A stretch of DNA of 64,000 nt from Streptomyces sp. NRRL F-5630 (GTDB taxonomy: Bacteria > Actinomycetota > Actinomycetes > Streptomycetales > Streptomycetaceae): contig NZ_JOGO01000009.1 of the NCBI RefSeq assembly GCF_000719475.1, positions 62,001-126,000 of the forward strand. The letters are read 5' to 3'. The notes below the pieces were generated by a model that was not told where the DNA came from, did no database searches, and was given only the letters and a program-made list of their open reading frames with translations. Shown one piece after another: positions 16,046-23,599 of the stretch; position 1 is the first letter of the stretch; the number at the start of each line of letters is the position of its first letter. The translations under genes were made by a program, and so were the position numbers.

Positions 16046-16482
16046 CGGGCCGTCACCCCGGCCGGGCCGAACGCGGCGTCGAGCTGGGCCGCGGGTGTGA
16101 GTCGCCCGCTCCCGTCCGGGGGTTCGAGCCACAACCGCCCCTCGCTTCCGATGCCTTCGTGCGGGCAGTCGAGTACCCAGCCGCGTGGGTGGACGGTGAG
16201 CTGTTTGCGGTGGGAGAGGTTGTCCGCCTCGTCGGCCGGCACGAGTCACCAGGCCAGCGGTTCGCGGACGGAGGCGAGGACAGGGCCCAGCGCCCCCGAG
16301 GCGCGAAGGGCGCACATGGCATCGATCGACGGGTAGAGCGGCGCCTCGACGACCCGCCACGCGCCGGACGAGGGAACGGGCACGAGCCGGTCGTCGTGCG
16401 CCCATGTGCGGAGTGCCTGCTGCGGGTTCGCCATGGTGCGTGTGAGCCAGCGGCGCCCGATCTCACCTCGGATGACTGCCAT
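16042..16482 (-). pseudogene. Island gene split by a single in-frame TGA
   Basis: ATG at 16482 opens a frame reading WLTRTMANPQQALRTWAHDD and ending SVREPLAW at TGA 16246-16248. The same frame continues straight on: LVPADEADNLSHRKQLTVHP, then LWLEPPDGSGRLTPAAQLD, to a stop at 16042. The joined 146-codon product matches a common Streptomyces small-protein family in which the segment reads W-W-L-V-P, so TGG to TGA is the simplest change. It could instead be two short proteins (GTG at 16242 restarts), which I consider less likely. Confidence 0.65.
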
Positions 16483-16569
16483 GCCACGGACCGTAGGCGG
16501 CCGGGTTGTGCGCTCGCGCGGCGATTGCGTCGCATTGCGGACCGGGCGCGGGGGTTGTGCGGATTGCTG

Positions 16570-17412
16570 CTACGCGAGCCCCAAGGAGGCCCTGGCGCGC
16601 GCGATCAGGCGGTGTGCGTGAGGGCCTGACACGGCCGACTCGGCAGCCCAGGACCACGCCTTTTCGTAGAGCGCGATGCTGGCTTCGTCGGTCAGCCACA
16701 GCTCGGCTGCCATTGTCTCCACGATGACGAGGCGCTGATCGTAAATCCAGAAGCCGTGGGACGGAGTGCGCCGCAACCGTGCCGTCATGGGGACGATGCG
16801 GAGGTCCACAGTGTCCAGGCCGATAAGGGACACGAGCCGATCAAGCTGAGCGGCCATGACTTCGGGAGGGCAGGGCAAGGCGTGCAACGCCGCCTCCCAC
16901 ACCAGGAACTCGAAGCGCTTGCCTGGCTCGTAGAGGGCCTGTTGGCGTTGTACGCGGCTACGGACCGCCTCCTCCGTGTCCCGGGGGGTCCGGCGGAACT
17001 CTGCGCTGGCGGTGAAGAGGCAGCGCGCGTAGTCGGCGGTCTGCAGCAGCCCGGGGACGCGGACCATTTCGAGCGCCCTGAGCCGTCTGGTCTGCCGCGT
17101 CTCAGCCGTCCCCAGCTCTTGTCGGCTCCGATGCCCCGCTGCCACTTGCCGCTGCCACGATCGGACCTGCGAGGCCATGCCAGCGAGGAGCCCCACCAGT
17201 TCGGCGGTCGCTTCAGGCCGGCCGACCGCCTGCGCCCACGCTTCCAGGTCGGGCCGCGAGGCAGTCTGCCGCCCGTTTTCCAGCCGGGACACCTTTGACC
17301 GCTGCCATCCCAGCAGCTCCGCCACGCTCTTCCCGTCGAGTCCGGCCTCGGTGCGCAGCTCGCGGAGCCGCGCACCGAGGGCCACGCGGGCAGACTGAAA
17401 GTCATTGCTCAC
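16570..17412 (-). CDS. XRE-family regulator with DUF5753 domain (WhiJ-like)
   Basis: A 280-residue DNA-binding protein. Residues ~8-65 are a helix-turn-helix (LGARLRELRTEAGLDGKSVAELLGWQRSKVSRLENG); residues ~100-275 match DUF5753, with VPGLLQTADYARCLF, RQQALYEPGKRFEFLVWEAAL and TVDLRIVPM. Proteins of this type act with a small partner in developmental or defence-like regulation in Streptomyces (the WhiJ group). GTG at 17412 overlaps the DUF6879 stop by GTGA, fixing the start. It is the third gene of a compact leftward set. Confidence 0.9.
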   Translation of the reverse strand: MSNDFQSARVALGARLRELRTEAGLDGKSVAELLGWQRSKVSRLENGRQTASRPDLEAWAQAVGRPEATAELVGLLAGMASQVRSWQRQVAAGHRSRQELGTAETRQTRRLRALEMVRVPGLLQTADYARCLFTASAEFRRTPRDTEEAVRSRVQRQQALYEPGKRFEFLVWEAALHALPCPPEVMAAQLDRLVSLIGLDTVDLRIVPMTARLRRTPSHGFWIYDQRLVIVETMAAELWLTDEASIALYEKAWSWAAESAVSGPHAHRLIARARASLGLA

Positions 17413-17942
17413 GCGCGGGACGGTACCTGGAGAATGAAGTCGCGGGTCGGGATCGCGTGCTTTGTCGCAAGGTCGCGGGCCCAGCACGCGGCAGCGACTT
17501 CGTTCGCGTCCTCGGAAAGCATCACGCCGAGGGTCACGTCGTCCTCGTCGAAGACGAAGCGTGCAAGCAGCCGTGAGTCGAAGAGCCAGAAGTCCTCGGC
17601 GGGAAGGCCGAGGCGCTCTGCATCGGCGCGCCAGAGGTTCCGAATGTCCTCGCCTGCTGCCACGTTACCGAGGCCGGTGGCGAGAAGGAATCGCTGTCCC
17701 TCGGTGGGTGGTGAGTCGATGAGACGCACCCGAGCGAATCTCTTGCCTGCGCTCGTGGCTGCGCGGACCGTTGCGTGCCAGGGGCGGTTCGGGTCGTATC
17801 CGAACTCGTCACCGGCAGAGAAGCGATCCCAGCTTGGGCTGGAGCGGTCGGAGGCGTAGCCCTTGCGTGTCTCCAGGCGCCACGCCTCCTCCTCGAATTC
17901 TTTGAACAGGTGAGCGGCATCCGAGAAGGGGATCAGCGACAC
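17409..17942 (-). CDS. DUF6879 family protein
   Basis: A 177-residue cytoplasmic protein matching the DUF6879 family that accompanies XRE-DUF5753 regulators. Visible conserved segments are LFKEFEEEAWRLETRKGYASD, GKRFARVRLIDSPPTEGQRF, WLFDSRLLARFVFD and EVAAACWARD. GTG at 17942 has GAAGGAGTGAC upstream. It lies directly between a 67-residue protein gene and the XRE gene with overlapping or touching junctions, so the three act as one unit. No enzymatic residues can be named. Confidence 0.85.
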   Translation of the reverse strand: MSLIPFSDAAHLFKEFEEEAWRLETRKGYASDRSSPSWDRFSAGDEFGYDPNRPWHATVRAATSAGKRFARVRLIDSPPTEGQRFLLATGLGNVAAGEDIRNLWRADAERLGLPAEDFWLFDSRLLARFVFDEDDVTLGVMLSEDANEVAAACWARDLATKHAIPTRDFILQVPSRA

Positions 17943-17943
17943 G

Positions 17944-18147
17944 TCACTCCTTCGGCGCGTAGCGGGTAAGCAGTTCCCGGGGGACGACGACGAAGGTCTC
18001 GGAGTCCTTTACGTCGCGGAGTTGCTCCAAGTGCTCGGGGTCGGTGAGCCGGTCCCCCTGGACGACGATGTCGCCGGTTTCCTCGATCTCGTAGAGGGTG
18101 GGGCAGTCCCCGTCTTCGCTGGTGGTGCCGATGAACCGCAGCGTCAT
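17944..18147 (-). CDS. Small acidic protein of the XRE-DUF6879 operon
   Basis: A 67-residue acidic protein (LRFIGTTSEDGDCPTLYEIEE, then GDIVVQGDRLTD and VVVPRELLTRYAPKE). ATG at 18147 has GGAGGAAGCAGAC upstream; ATG at 18162 in the same frame is less well placed. The stop lies one base before the DUF6879 GTG, so translation is coupled. Genes of this size and position are usual partners of XRE-DUF5753 regulators and may antagonise them. Confidence 0.75.
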   Translation of the reverse strand: MTLRFIGTTSEDGDCPTLYEIEETGDIVVQGDRLTDPEHLEQLRDVKDSETFVVVPRELLTRYAPKE

Positions 18148-18274
18148 GTCTGCTTCCTCCATGTCGGCTGAACGTCCGCTCAGGATGCTCCGGAGCGAGC
18201 GGCGGTGGGGGGCGATTGCTGGGAATTGCGCCGATGATCGGTGGAACATCGAGACCGAGCAATGCCCGAGCAAC

Positions 18275-18299
18275 AGAAAGCCCCCCGCGCGTGGCGGGG
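18275..18299 (-). terminator. Terminator with U-run for the leftward unit
   Basis: On the minus strand CCCCGC-CACGC-GCGGGG is followed by GGCTTTCTG, a 6-bp stem with a weak U-run. It would end transcription coming from 18326-18725, that is, from the short frame at 18327 or from the terpene synthase operon. Confidence 0.55.
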
Positions 18300-18326
18300 A
18301 GAGGGCGGGTTACTGGTGCCAGGGAG

Positions 18327-18545
18327 TCAGGTCCAGGTCGGCGGGCGGGGGTCCGGAGGCGGGCCGACCGGGGTGTCCGGGCCGACGCGTCCGCCCCAGC
18401 GCCACAGCTCGATCACGTAGCGCGTGAGGACGCGGCGCTGCGTGCGCTCGTCGCGCGGCTCGCGGTCCAGGCGCTCCGTGACGGCGGTGAAGTCCGACCG
18501 CCGGTTGTGTCGCGCGGGACTGGCTCCAGGGGAGCGGGCCCACAA
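18327..18545 (-). CDS. Possible short protein or gene remnant of unknown function
   Basis: The last ~60 residues read RSDFTAVTERLDREPRDERTQRRVLTRYVIELWRWGGRV, a charged amphipathic stretch that looks more protein-like than its shadow frames. No good start or ribosome binding site is visible upstream, and the first codon of the open frame is TTG. A terminator lies 28 nt past its stop. It could be the end of a truncated island gene. Confidence 0.25.
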   Translation of the reverse strand: MWARSPGASPARHNRRSDFTAVTERLDREPRDERTQRRVLTRYVIELWRWGGRVGPDTPVGPPPDPRPPTWT

Positions 18546-18725
18546 CGAGCGCGACGGCCGCAGCCGCTACGGCGCGGACCTGCGGGGGGTGCCCGAGGGC
18601 GAGCGAGGCACGAGCCCGCCCGGGAGCGCCGGACGGGGCTTGGCCCCGCGCACCGGCTCAGCTCCAGGCGCGGCCCTGCCCGGAGTGAAGCCCAAACGTC
18701 ATGGCCGCCGCAGCCTGTGGTTTCC

Positions 18726-19829
18726 TCAGCAGTGGTCCCACCACCAGGAGATGCTCGGGTAGCGCAGGGGGCTGGTGTCGGTGGTCGACAGCGAGGGGGC
18801 CCAGCACTCGGGTGTCCTGATGACGTCTTCCAGAGCCGTGCGTGGTGCGGCTGTCGGGTTGTAGCGCGGCGCGCACAGGGTGACTTCGGTGTTGGCGACG
18901 ATGAGCTGGCCGAGCCGGTCGATGAGGTACTGGAGAGGCGTCTCGGCCGTGGGCAGCAGGCGCTCGCGCAGGCGGAGGAAGAGAAGCATCAGGCGGTCGC
19001 GCGTCTCGATCGCCGCGGTGACGGCCTGGTCGAAGGAGAGCCGGCGGGTCGTTTGCAGGATGCCCAGGAAGTTCGGGGACGTCTGGCCTTCTGCTTTCTC
19101 CTTGTGGTAGGAGACGACGTCGTTCTCCACGGCGACAAGCAGAATGGCGCACCCGATCAGGGCCTGGACCGCCGGTGCGTTCCAGTCCTCGTCCTGGAGG
19201 GGGGCGGGGCCGCACATCTCGATCTCCGTCGCGAGCACGTACCCGCCGATGTCGTGGATGCGCAGGGCGAGGTATTCGTCTTCGTCGGGTTCGTCCAGGT
19301 GGATCTTGTGCACGCCGCTGGTGAGCACGGCCCTCATGCCGCCGCTCAGACGGGCCACCTGGGTCGGTGTGCACGCGGCGCGCAATTGCTCCATCACGTC
19401 ATGTACTGCCGCGATGAAGGGACTTGCAGTCTCCGGTACCCGGTATCCGGGGGATTCCAACACGCGGGTGATCTGCCCCACGAGGCGGACGACGTCGCCG
19501 ACCCGACTGCGGGCCTCCGGGTGATCGAGCACAGCGTCGTCGATGACGAGCGCCCACTCGGCCAGGCAGCCGATGGCGCGGATCACCGCCTTGTCGGTCT
19601 GTGAGGTGGAGTACCTTCCGAGGCACCAGGTCACGACGGTGCCGGGGACGTGGTGGGGTCCGGGGCTCAGTTCGGGAAACCCGTACGACTCTTTCCACGC
19701 CTGGACCTCGGCCATGACCTCCGTGGGGACGTGGGAGGGCGCCGACATCGGCAGAGGGTAGTGGAAGCGCGGCGTGCCTCCCCGCGGGGCCGGAATCACC
19801 GTCTGATCCGCTTCCGATGTGCTGCTCAT
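18726..19829 (-). CDS. Class I terpene synthase
   Basis: A 367-residue terpene cyclase that ionises an isoprenyl diphosphate. All catalytic signatures are in place: the Asp-rich motif DDAVLD at residues 97-102, the pyrophosphate-sensor Arg190 exactly 46 residues before the NSE triad, NDVVSYHKE with N236, S240 and E244, and the RY pair (R322-Y323) near the C-terminus. ATG at 19829 has GAAGGAGCAGC upstream. It is the last gene of a three-gene leftward operon with an ABC transporter, 100 nt after the permease stop. Product class (mono-, sesqui- or diterpene) cannot be read from sequence alone. The C-terminal WWWDHC is unusual and aromatic. Confidence 0.93.
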   Translation of the reverse strand: MSSTSEADQTVIPAPRGGTPRFHYPLPMSAPSHVPTEVMAEVQAWKESYGFPELSPGPHHVPGTVVTWCLGRYSTSQTDKAVIRAIGCLAEWALVIDDAVLDHPEARSRVGDVVRLVGQITRVLESPGYRVPETASPFIAAVHDVMEQLRAACTPTQVARLSGGMRAVLTSGVHKIHLDEPDEDEYLALRIHDIGGYVLATEIEMCGPAPLQDEDWNAPAVQALIGCAILLVAVENDVVSYHKEKAEGQTSPNFLGILQTTRRLSFDQAVTAAIETRDRLMLLFLRLRERLLPTAETPLQYLIDRLGQLIVANTEVTLCAPRYNPTAAPRTALEDVIRTPECWAPSLSTTDTSPLRYPSISWWWDHC

Positions 19830-19929
19830 GCTGCTCCTTCGTCGGTGGTCGATGGGGAGTCCTGAGGGCGAGGGACGGAGGGCGTTCCCGCGCGGTCGGC
19901 GGAGCGCGCGCCGCCCGACCGGACACCGG

Positions 19930-20799
19930 TCACGGGGCGCTGGGCGAGGAGTTCCGGCCGGCGGCTGCTGCCCGCTGGGCTTCGGGGGACGCGGCGTCGC
20001 GCGGGTCCGCCGTCGAAGGCCGGTGGTGACGGCTGGACCGGGGCAGGGCGTTGCGGGTGCGGTGGTGGAAAGCCAGGAGACCCAGGAACGTGGCGACGGC
20101 GCACCACAGCAGTTGCAGGGCGAGGTACGCCGGTGTGGAGGTGGTGGAGAAGGCGGCCGCGGTGGCGGACTGGACGGAGCCGTAGGTGGGCAGCAGGTGT
20201 GTCAGCGGGTTGTCGGCGCCGGAGCTGACGACGGGGTTCTGCAGGGCGACGTCGATGACGCTCGTCATCACCAGGGCGAACATGCCCTCGACCTCGCGGC
20301 GCAGCAGGGAGCCGAAGACCACGCCGAGGGCGCCGTACGTCAGCGCGGCGCAGAACAGGGCGGCGGCCAGCAGGAGGGGTTGTCTCGGTGTCCAGGCGAG
20401 GCACATGGCTTCGGTGGCGTAGGCGGCGAGGAGTGCGGAGGCCAGGACCAAGGAGGCCGCCTTGGCCAGGACGAGATGGGCGCGGGGGTAGCCGGCCATG
20501 GCCAGGCGCCGGTCGAATTGTCCGCCGGTGAAGGTGGCGGCGAACATCATGAACCCGGTGACCAGGGTGACGGCGTTGAGGGCCCCGGTGATCTGCGTCA
20601 GCTCGTTTCCGGCCGGCGCCAGCCGCTCTCCGGTGGACACCAGGCGGAACGGGGCCGCTTTGCCAGGGATGGTGAGGTAGACCAGGCTGACCCAGGTGGG
20701 AATGAAGAAGACGACCAGCAGCATGGCGAACCGGTTGCGGGCGTGCTCGATCAGGTCGTACCGGGTGGCCGTGGTGAACAGCTTCAGGCGTCTCCTCAT
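19930..20799 (-). CDS. ABC transporter permease of the terpene synthase operon
   Basis: A 289-residue membrane protein with about six hydrophobic segments (FAMLLVVFFIPTWVSLVYLT, NAVTLVTGFMMFAATF, ALLAAYATEAMCLAW, LLLAAALFCAALTYGALGVVF, LALQLLWCAVATFLGLLAF). It fits the ABC-2 efflux permease type. The C-terminus is a basic, Ala/Ser-rich cytoplasmic tail. ATG at 20799 overlaps the ATPase stop by ATGA, so the two are coupled. Paired with the downstream terpene synthase, it may export the terpenoid or protect against it. Confidence 0.85.
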   Translation of the reverse strand: MRRRLKLFTTATRYDLIEHARNRFAMLLVVFFIPTWVSLVYLTIPGKAAPFRLVSTGERLAPAGNELTQITGALNAVTLVTGFMMFAATFTGGQFDRRLAMAGYPRAHLVLAKAASLVLASALLAAYATEAMCLAWTPRQPLLLAAALFCAALTYGALGVVFGSLLRREVEGMFALVMTSVIDVALQNPVVSSGADNPLTHLLPTYGSVQSATAAAFSTTSTPAYLALQLLWCAVATFLGLLAFHHRTRNALPRSSRHHRPSTADPRDAASPEAQRAAAAGRNSSPSAP

Positions 20800-21416
20800 G
20801 CCGCTGCCGCCGTCTCCAGGCGCAGTGTGCCCGCCTCCAGGCGCCACAGCTCGTCGAGCCGTTCGGTGTCGTAGGCCAGGTGGGAGACGACCAGGACGGA
20901 GCGACCGGCGTCGCGCAACTGGGCGGCCAGTTCCCAGAACCGCCGGTAGGTGTCCCAGTCGAACCCCTGGTACGGCTCGTCCAGCAGCAGGACCTGGGGA
21001 TCGTGCATGAGCGCGAGCGTGAGGTTCAGCTTCTGCCGGGTCCCGCCGCTGAGCATCCCGGCCCGCACATCGGCGTACTGGGAGAACCGCAGGGCCTCCA
21101 TGACCCTCTCGGCATGACACAGATCGTCAAGCGCGAAGGCCGTCTGGAAGAACTCCAGGTGCTGTCGGACGGTCAGGGCGTCGTTGAGGACCACATCCTG
21201 CGGGCAGTAGCCGAAACGTCCCCGGTGACACACCGCCCCACGATCCGCACGCAGTTCACCGGCGAGGATCTTCAGCAAGGTCGTCTTGCCCGCGCCGTTC
21301 TCGCCGACGATCCCGGCCAGCACACCAGGCCCGAGGTCCAAGTCGACACCCCGCAGGACCACCCGCCGACGGTAGGCGTGATGCACCCCCCTCACCTCCA
21401 CCGCGCCGCCTCCCAC
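20796..21416 (-). CDS. ABC transporter ATP-binding protein of the terpene synthase operon
   Basis: A 206-residue ATPase with Walker A GENGAGKTT (residues 38-46), signature LSGGTRQKL (122-130), Walker B LLLDEP (143-148) and the H-loop SHL near 179. It is short for an ABC ATPase, with a compact C-terminus after the H-loop. The start used is GTG 21416, with AGGAG upstream; ATG 21420 lies in another frame. It is the first gene of the ABC-ABC-terpene synthase operon. The 450-nt region to its right should contain the promoter. Confidence 0.9.
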   Translation of the reverse strand: MGGGAVEVRGVHHAYRRRVVLRGVDLDLGPGVLAGIVGENGAGKTTLLKILAGELRADRGAVCHRGRFGYCPQDVVLNDALTVRQHLEFFQTAFALDDLCHAERVMEALRFSQYADVRAGMLSGGTRQKLNLTLALMHDPQVLLLDEPYQGFDWDTYRRFWELAAQLRDAGRSVLVVSHLAYDTERLDELWRLEAGTLRLETAAAA

Positions 21417-21866
21417 CCATCCAGTGCTCCTGCCGCCATGTCATCGGGAAAACCGAGGCCAGGGGCACGGCCAAGCCCATAACCGCATCGTCAAACCGCT
21501 CGAAACGGTGAAACAGACACACCGGGTAACTCGATCCGTCGCGTGAGCGCCACTGTGTGGAGACCAGTTCTGCCACGAGGACCGGAAGGGGAGGGGCGGT
21601 TGAGGGCTGCGCTTCCGGCCAGGCGGCCAGGCGGCCAGGGGACCGGGCGAGCAACCGAAAGAGACGCCTCCCCGCCCTATTCGGGGCCGCTGAGGGGCTT
21701 TTCGCGGGCGGGGGGCGATGGCCAGGTACGGGGCGAGCGACTCGATTGCCTGTGGCCGGCGGGGCCTTGCCGAGCCTGAGGACCCGGCCGGGCCGGCAAG
21801 GGCCCCACCTGGACGGTGGTTCGGCGGGTGGGTCTTTCCCGCGTCGTCGCGGGTAGGCGCGGGGGT
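21417..21866. other. Intergenic region upstream of the ABC-terpene operon
   Basis: About 450 nt without a credible gene. It should carry the leftward operon promoter. A short tandem GGCCAGGC/GGCCAGGG stretch occurs near 21617-21640, and a loose inverted repeat (GGGGCCTTGCC with GGCAAGGGCCCC) spans about 21765-21808. No clear operator is visible. Confidence 0.5.
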
Positions 21867-22049
21867 ATGAGGCGGTTCTTGCGGTGGGTGTTGGCGGCGG
21901 TGGTGGTCGGAGGGGTCGTGGCCGTGGTGATGTCCGCGGTGACGGGGAAGTGGGGGTGGGACTTCGGGCTCCGGTGGGCCGTGGTCTCCCTCGTGTACGG
22001 GGGTGTGGCGCCCTTCGTGGGACGGCCCCGGCGACGGGTCGCGCGCTAG
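21867..22049 (+). CDS. Small membrane protein (60 aa)
   Basis: A 60-residue frame with basic N-terminus MRRFLRWVLA and hydrophobic VVVGGVVAVVMSAV, then GLRWAVVSLVYGGVAPFVG, two possible membrane segments. ATG at 21867 follows a G-rich stretch that can act as a ribosome binding site. Coding bias agrees with a real gene. No function is assignable and no partner is evident. Confidence 0.5.
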   Translation: MRRFLRWVLAAVVVGGVVAVVMSAVTGKWGWDFGLRWAVVSLVYGGVAPFVGRPRRRVAR

Positions 22050-22155
22050 CCGACCTCCCCCCGGCGTGCCACCGGCCCGGCGGCGGAGGAAGGCTGCTCG
22101 GGGCGGGCGGGGCCGCCCCGTACTGTGACCCCCGCAGGCCCCCGCACCGCGCGGC

Positions 22156-22656
22156 CTACGCCCGCAGCTCCTTCAGCAGGTCCGGGTTGACGCGCGCCAG
22201 GATCGTCGCGATGTCCTTGGCCGGGACGGCTGCCCACAGGACGGAGCGGGCGGCGCGGTACTTGGCGGTCAGCCGTTCCGCCTGCGGCGGGGGGAGGTGA
22301 GCGGTCCGGTCGGCACGGCTGTTGTGGGCGTTGTCCGCGATCTTCACGAGGGCGGCGAGCGGGTCGGCCGCGATACGGCGGATCTTCTCCTCGTAGGCGA
22401 GGCCGGGGACGTTGGTCACGGCCTCGACGAGGGCGACGACCCGGTCGGGGACCCCCGCCGCGCGCAGCCGCTCGGCCGTCCGCTCGGTGTCCTCGATGAT
22501 GTCGTGCAGCAGTCCGGCCCTCTGGAGGTCGGGGCCGAAGGGGGCGAGCCCGGCGGCCACGGCGCGGACGTGGGCGAGGTACGGCACGCCGATCTTGTCC
22601 ACCTGCCCGGCATGGGCGAGGGCGGCGAGGGCATCGGCCTCGGCGACGGTCGTCAT
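22156..22656 (-). CDS. HD-domain phosphohydrolase (RelA/SpoT hydrolase-like)
   Basis: A 166-residue metal-dependent phosphohydrolase. H29 in AHVRAVA, the H51-D52 doublet in LLHDIIEDT with E55-D56, and the downstream KIADNAHNSRAD are the HD and ED elements of the small alarmone hydrolases (Mesh1-like) and the RelA/SpoT hydrolase domain. No synthetase domain is attached. ATG at 22656 is the only plausible start. It may hydrolyse (p)ppGpp or a related nucleotide; the exact substrate is unknown. It stands alone on the minus strand between the ABC operon and the hydratase gene. Confidence 0.88.
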   Translation of the reverse strand: MTTVAEADALAALAHAGQVDKIGVPYLAHVRAVAAGLAPFGPDLQRAGLLHDIIEDTERTAERLRAAGVPDRVVALVEAVTNVPGLAYEEKIRRIAADPLAALVKIADNAHNSRADRTAHLPPPQAERLTAKYRAARSVLWAAVPAKDIATILARVNPDLLKELRA

Positions 22657-22777
22657 GGCGCCATTCTCGCCCGAAGGGGCGGGGGAGCGGGAGCTGTTGA
22701 TCCCGGGAGGGGGTCGACGCGCTCCTCGTGTTCCGGGCCGCGCGGCTCCTCGGCTCCGTCGGCCGGGAGCGGCGGGC

Positions 22778-23599
22778 TCAGCGGCGCAGCTCGGTGAGGG
22801 CGAGGGCCATGAGTTCCGGGTCGAGGAGGCTCGCGTCGGCCAGCCGGGTGGGGGCCGCGTGGGCGTTGAAGAGCGTCTTGGTGAGGCGCAGCGCGGTGGG
22901 GGAACGGCGCAGCAGCGGCTTGGCCCAGGCGAGGACGGCGGCGTCCAGAGCGTTCTCCGGCACGACCCGCTGGAGGATCGACAGGCGCAGCGCCTCCTCG
23001 GCCTCGATCACACGGGCCGTCAGGACGAACTCGCGGACGCGGGCCGCGCCGGCCTCGTTGATGAGGCGGGGCAGGAGGCCGCCCCAGGCGACCGGCAGGC
23101 CGAGGGCCAGTTCGGGCAGGCGGAAGCTGGCGGTCTCGGCGCCGACACGCAGGTCGCAGGCGAGCGCGAGGGCGAATCCGGCGCCGATCGCGCGTCCCTG
23201 GACGCGGGCGATGGTCACGGCGGGTCCCGTGCTCAGCGCCTCGCACACACGGCGGGCCCGGGCGCCGGAGAGGCGTACGGCGCCCCCGGCCGGGTCGTCG
23301 GCCATGTGCGCGGAAAGTTCGTGGCGGTCGCCGCCGAGACAGAAATCGGGCCCGGCGCTGGTGAGGACGACGACCTTCGTCGCGCTGTCCTGGGCGTCGA
23401 GCACTTCGTGCAACTCGTCGAGCAGGGTGTCCGTGACGGCGTTGCCCTGCTCCTGCTCGCGCAGCTCCACGACGAGCAGGCCGCCCTCGCGGCGGGTGCG
23501 GAGGGTTTTGCGGTCGCTGTCCAGGGGGAGGTGGGAGAGCGGGGAAGGCGGTACGGGCGTGGCCGGTGGTGCTCCGGCGGGCTCCGGTCGGTCGGTCAT
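22778..23599 (-). CDS. Enoyl-CoA hydratase/isomerase family protein
   Basis: A 273-residue crotonase-fold protein. The oxyanion-hole segments GPDFCLGGDRHEL and GRAIGAGFALALACDLRVG are present, with LPELALGLPVAWGGLLPRLINEAG following. The usual catalytic Glu region is partly altered, so hydratase, isomerase or another crotonase reaction is possible. A ~30-residue Pro-rich N-terminus precedes the fold. ATG at 23599 overlaps the P450 stop by ATGA, so the two genes are translationally coupled; this pairing suggests modification of an acyl-CoA product. Confidence 0.88.
   Translation of the reverse strand: MTDRPEPAGAPPATPVPPSPLSHLPLDSDRKTLRTRREGGLLVVELREQEQGNAVTDTLLDELHEVLDAQDSATKVVVLTSAGPDFCLGGDRHELSAHMADDPAGGAVRLSGARARRVCEALSTGPAVTIARVQGRAIGAGFALALACDLRVGAETASFRLPELALGLPVAWGGLLPRLINEAGAARVREFVLTARVIEAEEALRLSILQRVVPENALDAAVLAWAKPLLRRSPTALRLTKTLFNAHAAPTRLADASLLDPELMALALTELRR

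Larger units (their letters stand above)
14309..18326. mobile_element. Decayed accessory island adjacent to tRNA-Val
   Basis: About 4 kb of small genes of the kind carried by Streptomyces integrative elements, placed directly 3' of a tRNA. It holds an XRE fragment, several zinc-ribbon-like small proteins, two frameshifted genes and one gene interrupted by a stop, then an intact XRE-DUF5753 set. No integrase, excisionase or replication gene remains, and I could not find a second copy of the tRNA 3' end to mark the far attachment site. Island nature is inferred from gene content and decay, and the right border is approximate. Confidence 0.5.

Noticed and set aside
18310..18543. 77-codon frame starting at GTG 18543
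   Set aside because: It overlaps the more protein-like frame at 18327 and is Arg/Pro/Ala shadow sequence.
14309..18726. Right attachment site duplicating the tRNA-Val 3' end
   Set aside because: Reading the region I found no second copy of the T-arm and acceptor sequence, so no attachment site is claimed.
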